Assembly (NCBI GenBank): GCA_029052375.1
Contig: JAIDJD010000071.1
Location: forward strand, 1-5,797
Direction of reading: 5' to 3'
DNA from: Duncaniella sp.
GTDB lineage: Bacteria; Bacteroidota; Bacteroidia; Bacteroidales; Muribaculaceae
Length of the DNA: 5,797 nt
Under the pieces are notes generated by a model. It did not search any database, had not been told where the DNA came from, and saw only the letters and a program-made list of their open reading frames with translations. The position numbers were made by a program, and so were the translations under genes. Below are positions 4,234 through 5,797 of the stretch, piece by piece. How positions within the stretch are numbered: position 1 is the stretch's first letter; every line of letters begins with the position of its first letter.

Positions 4234-5517
4234 TCAGTCCTCATACAGATAGACCGTTGTGGAGGGTTCGGCGTCTACAGCCTTTTCGCCGTCGCCCTGA
4301 TGGACTGTCTGTACGAAGATATTCAGGCGGTGTGAGCTGTTCCATAGGTTTATGTCGAGAGTGGGCTCCCAGGCATCTACGCTGAAATCTGTCACATCCC
4401 TGACACTCCAGCCGGCTGAGCCGAGATGTTCTGTCGAGGCTATGCTCACACGGCCGCCTCGTTCGGCATCGCGGAATATATAGTGGGCCGCCTTGCCGTC
4501 CGAGACGATGCGCGGTCTTGATATCGGTATCATCTTTGTGCCTCCGCCCGAGAGAGTGAATGGTGTGGAGCGGTTTCCGACACAGGTCATGCGCCAAATA
4601 TCGCCGTCGTGCCACACGAGGCGGTATTGCGGCACCGAGTCGGCCTTTTCCCGCCAGTATGTGGCGATGTATGGACGGCCGTCCGCGTCGGCGGTCATGG
4701 ATGTCTGGTTGATCAGCTCGGAGTTCTGCCCGACAGGCCAGGCCGTCTCGGCATTGTCGATGGTCATCGGCAGAGTGCAGGGAGAGCCGTCAGAGCGGGT
4801 CCATGTCTGCCCTCCGTCGGCCGAACGTGCATAGCAAAGGTCGTGGTTGGTCTCGACCAGCCAGGTCTCCCGCCACACCCACGAGAGATGTATTGTGCCC
4901 AAGTTGTCTACAAACAACTGCCAGTAGGCATTGCGCTCGCCCTGGCCGTCTATGATTATGTCGTGGATGCGTGTCCATCTCCTGTCAGAGATGTCGTATC
5001 TGTTGAGTATCAGGTTGCCTCTGCCCGATGCTCCTGACCTGTAGGCGAAGAGCAGTCCGCCGTCGGGCATTGTGTAGAACTCCGGATATGTGACATCCTG
5101 CTCGTCGCGCGACACCATCGGCTCGAGCGGGCCGAACTCCAGAGCCCCGGGAGACAGTGTGCGGCAGTATCTGAGAGGGTGGCCGTGGTGGTCGAACGAC
5201 ATATGGAGGACCCCTTTGCCGTCGAGGCCGATGCTTATGACGTTGTGGGCGTCCTTGACATTGCCTTTGTACTGTGTCCTGCGTGTCTCCCATCTGTCAG
5301 AGCCGAGCTGTCTCTTTCCGACGACAATATATCCCTCTGGGTCGTAGTATGAGATATACTGAACGCTGTCGTTGCTGACCAGCGAGGCGCCGCGGAATAC
5401 GGCACCGTTGACAGATGTGCGACAATATCCCTCGCCCACCGGGATGAGCGTGTCTGCCCCGGCCGCGAGGTGAGCGATGAGGATGAGGCTAAAAAGAGAA
5501 AGGCGTGTCCTTGACAT
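4234..5517 (-). CDS. Secreted BNR_4-repeat beta-propeller protein, possible polysaccharide lyase relative
   Basis: This 427-residue protein has a Sec signal peptide (basic MSRTR, hydrophobic core LSLFSLILIAHLAAG, cleavage near residues 20-21) and no lipobox cysteine, so it is probably periplasmic or exported. The mature part resembles the BNR_4 propeller family. It has DAHNVISIGLDGKGVLHMSF at 89-108 followed by a His cluster (110, 111, 113) and PLRYCR, then TYPEF (143-147), YRSG (159-162), RNAYW (195-199), LSWVWRET (211-218) and a canonical Asp-box SADGGQTW (232-239). In ulvan-lyase families PL24/PL25, which share this fold and the DxHN...H pattern, conserved His, Tyr and Arg residues do the catalysis, so a lyase role is plausible but unproven. 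The ATG at 5517 is fixed by an in-frame stop 7 codons upstream. It overlaps the discoidin-domain gene by 29 nt, implying one transcript with a glycan-related operon. Confidence 0.85.
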   Translation of the reverse strand: MSRTRLSLFSLILIAHLAAGADTLIPVGEGYCRTSVNGAVFRGASLVSNDSVQYISYYDPEGYIVVGKRQLGSDRWETRRTQYKGNVKDAHNVISIGLDGKGVLHMSFDHHGHPLRYCRTLSPGALEFGPLEPMVSRDEQDVTYPEFYTMPDGGLLFAYRSGASGRGNLILNRYDISDRRWTRIHDIIIDGQGERNAYWQLFVDNLGTIHLSWVWRETWLVETNHDLCYARSADGGQTWTRSDGSPCTLPMTIDNAETAWPVGQNSELINQTSMTADADGRPYIATYWREKADSVPQYRLVWHDGDIWRMTCVGNRSTPFTLSGGGTKMIPISRPRIVSDGKAAHYIFRDAERGGRVSIASTEHLGSAGWSVRDVTDFSVDAWEPTLDINLWNSSHRLNIFVQTVHQGDGEKAVDAEPSTTVYLYED

Positions 5518-5797
5518 AAATCCTGTAGTTTTTTATGGCGCCGGGGGCGTCTGTCTCCATGCGGGGGAGGATTTCGAATCCGGATATTTCATAATTGCCT
5601 CCAAGGTCAATCACGAGGCACTGAGGCATCTTTTCGGCAGGGTCTGAGCTCCAGTATGTGGATTCCTGCAGGTCATAGGCCTTGTCGGCTGTGTGGTTGC
5701 CGACAAATTTCTCGCTTGAGACCCATGATGTTTTCCAGTCCTCGCGCGGCAGACGGTTGCCATCATTGTCGAGCAGGTATAGCTCCGGGCGTACTAG
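5489..5797 (-). CDS. C-terminal part of a discoidin (F5/8 type C)-domain protein, probably glycan-binding
   Basis: The minus strand is open from the right edge to a TAG at 5491-5489, giving 102 C-terminal residues; the gene begins outside the window. The sequence shows an ELYLLDNDGNRLPREDW lead-in (about 5-21), then F5/8C landmarks: SSEKFVGNHTADKAYD (27-42), STYWSSDP (46-53), the strand LVIDLGGNYEISGFEILPR (61-79), and IKNYRIYVKD (88-97). These are typical of discoidin/CBM32-like modules appended to Bacteroidetes glycoside hydrolases, lyases or surface glycan-binding proteins. The protein stops as KDTPFSF, roughly 35-50 residues earlier than a textbook F5/8C domain. That could be a natural short end in this subgroup or a frameshift. 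It is co-directional with the BNR_4 gene and overlaps it by 29 nt. What precedes the domain, perhaps a catalytic module, cannot be seen. Confidence 0.82.
   Translation of the reverse strand, partial: LVRPELYLLDNDGNRLPREDWKTSWVSSEKFVGNHTADKAYDLQESTYWSSDPAEKMPQCLVIDLGGNYEISGFEILPRMETDAPGAIKNYRIYVKDTPFSF

Overview
The window looks like a chromosomal segment from a gut-type Bacteroidales, possibly Muribaculaceae-like. The reasons are TAnnTTTG promoter motifs of the Bacteroidetes sigma factor, A-rich rather than Shine-Dalgarno leaders, moderately high GC, and the gene content: a nitroimidazole-reductase (Nim) homologue, a secreted BNR_4 propeller protein and a discoidin-type domain protein. The family-level placement is inference.

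Left third (about 1-1768, minus strand, read from right to left): four genes lie head to tail. They are a 62-residue single-pass membrane protein with a very acidic tail, a ThrE/YjjP-type transporter half, a YjjB-type transporter half, and the start of a LysR-type regulator that runs off the left edge. The first two overlap by 11 nt, the transporter halves are 2 nt apart or overlap, and the regulator follows after 30 nt with its own promoter motif almost touching its ATG. Together they suggest a small-molecule (amino or dicarboxylic acid) exporter unit.

Middle (1988-3317, plus strand): a tight three-gene operon encodes an SMR-family SugE/Gdx-like exporter, a Nim-family FMN-type oxidoreductase and a GNAT acetyltransferase. 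The gene junctions are 5 nt (or a 4-nt GTGA overlap) and a 4-nt ATGA overlap. This resembles a detoxification cassette: export, reduce, acetylate. The 219-bp gap at 1769-1987 holds divergent promoters for the exporter unit and this operon, both using the same octamer TAATTTTG. A Cof-type HAD-IIB phosphatase (3422-4213) follows behind a 104-bp gap with a tandem 9-mer in its likely promoter.

Right third (4234-5797, minus strand): a secreted BNR_4 seven-bladed-propeller-type protein, possibly a polysaccharide lyase relative, is preceded by the 3' end of a discoidin (F5/8 type C)-domain gene that overlaps it by 29 nt. This looks like the edge of a polysaccharide-utilisation or glycan-degradation locus.

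No RNA gene, insertion sequence, CRISPR array or clear intrinsic terminator was seen. I found no obviously unprecedented system. The best leads are the small acidic membrane protein fused by overlap to the split exporter, the SMR-Nim-GNAT operon with its atypical SMR substrate pocket, and the unusual overlap at the glycan genes.
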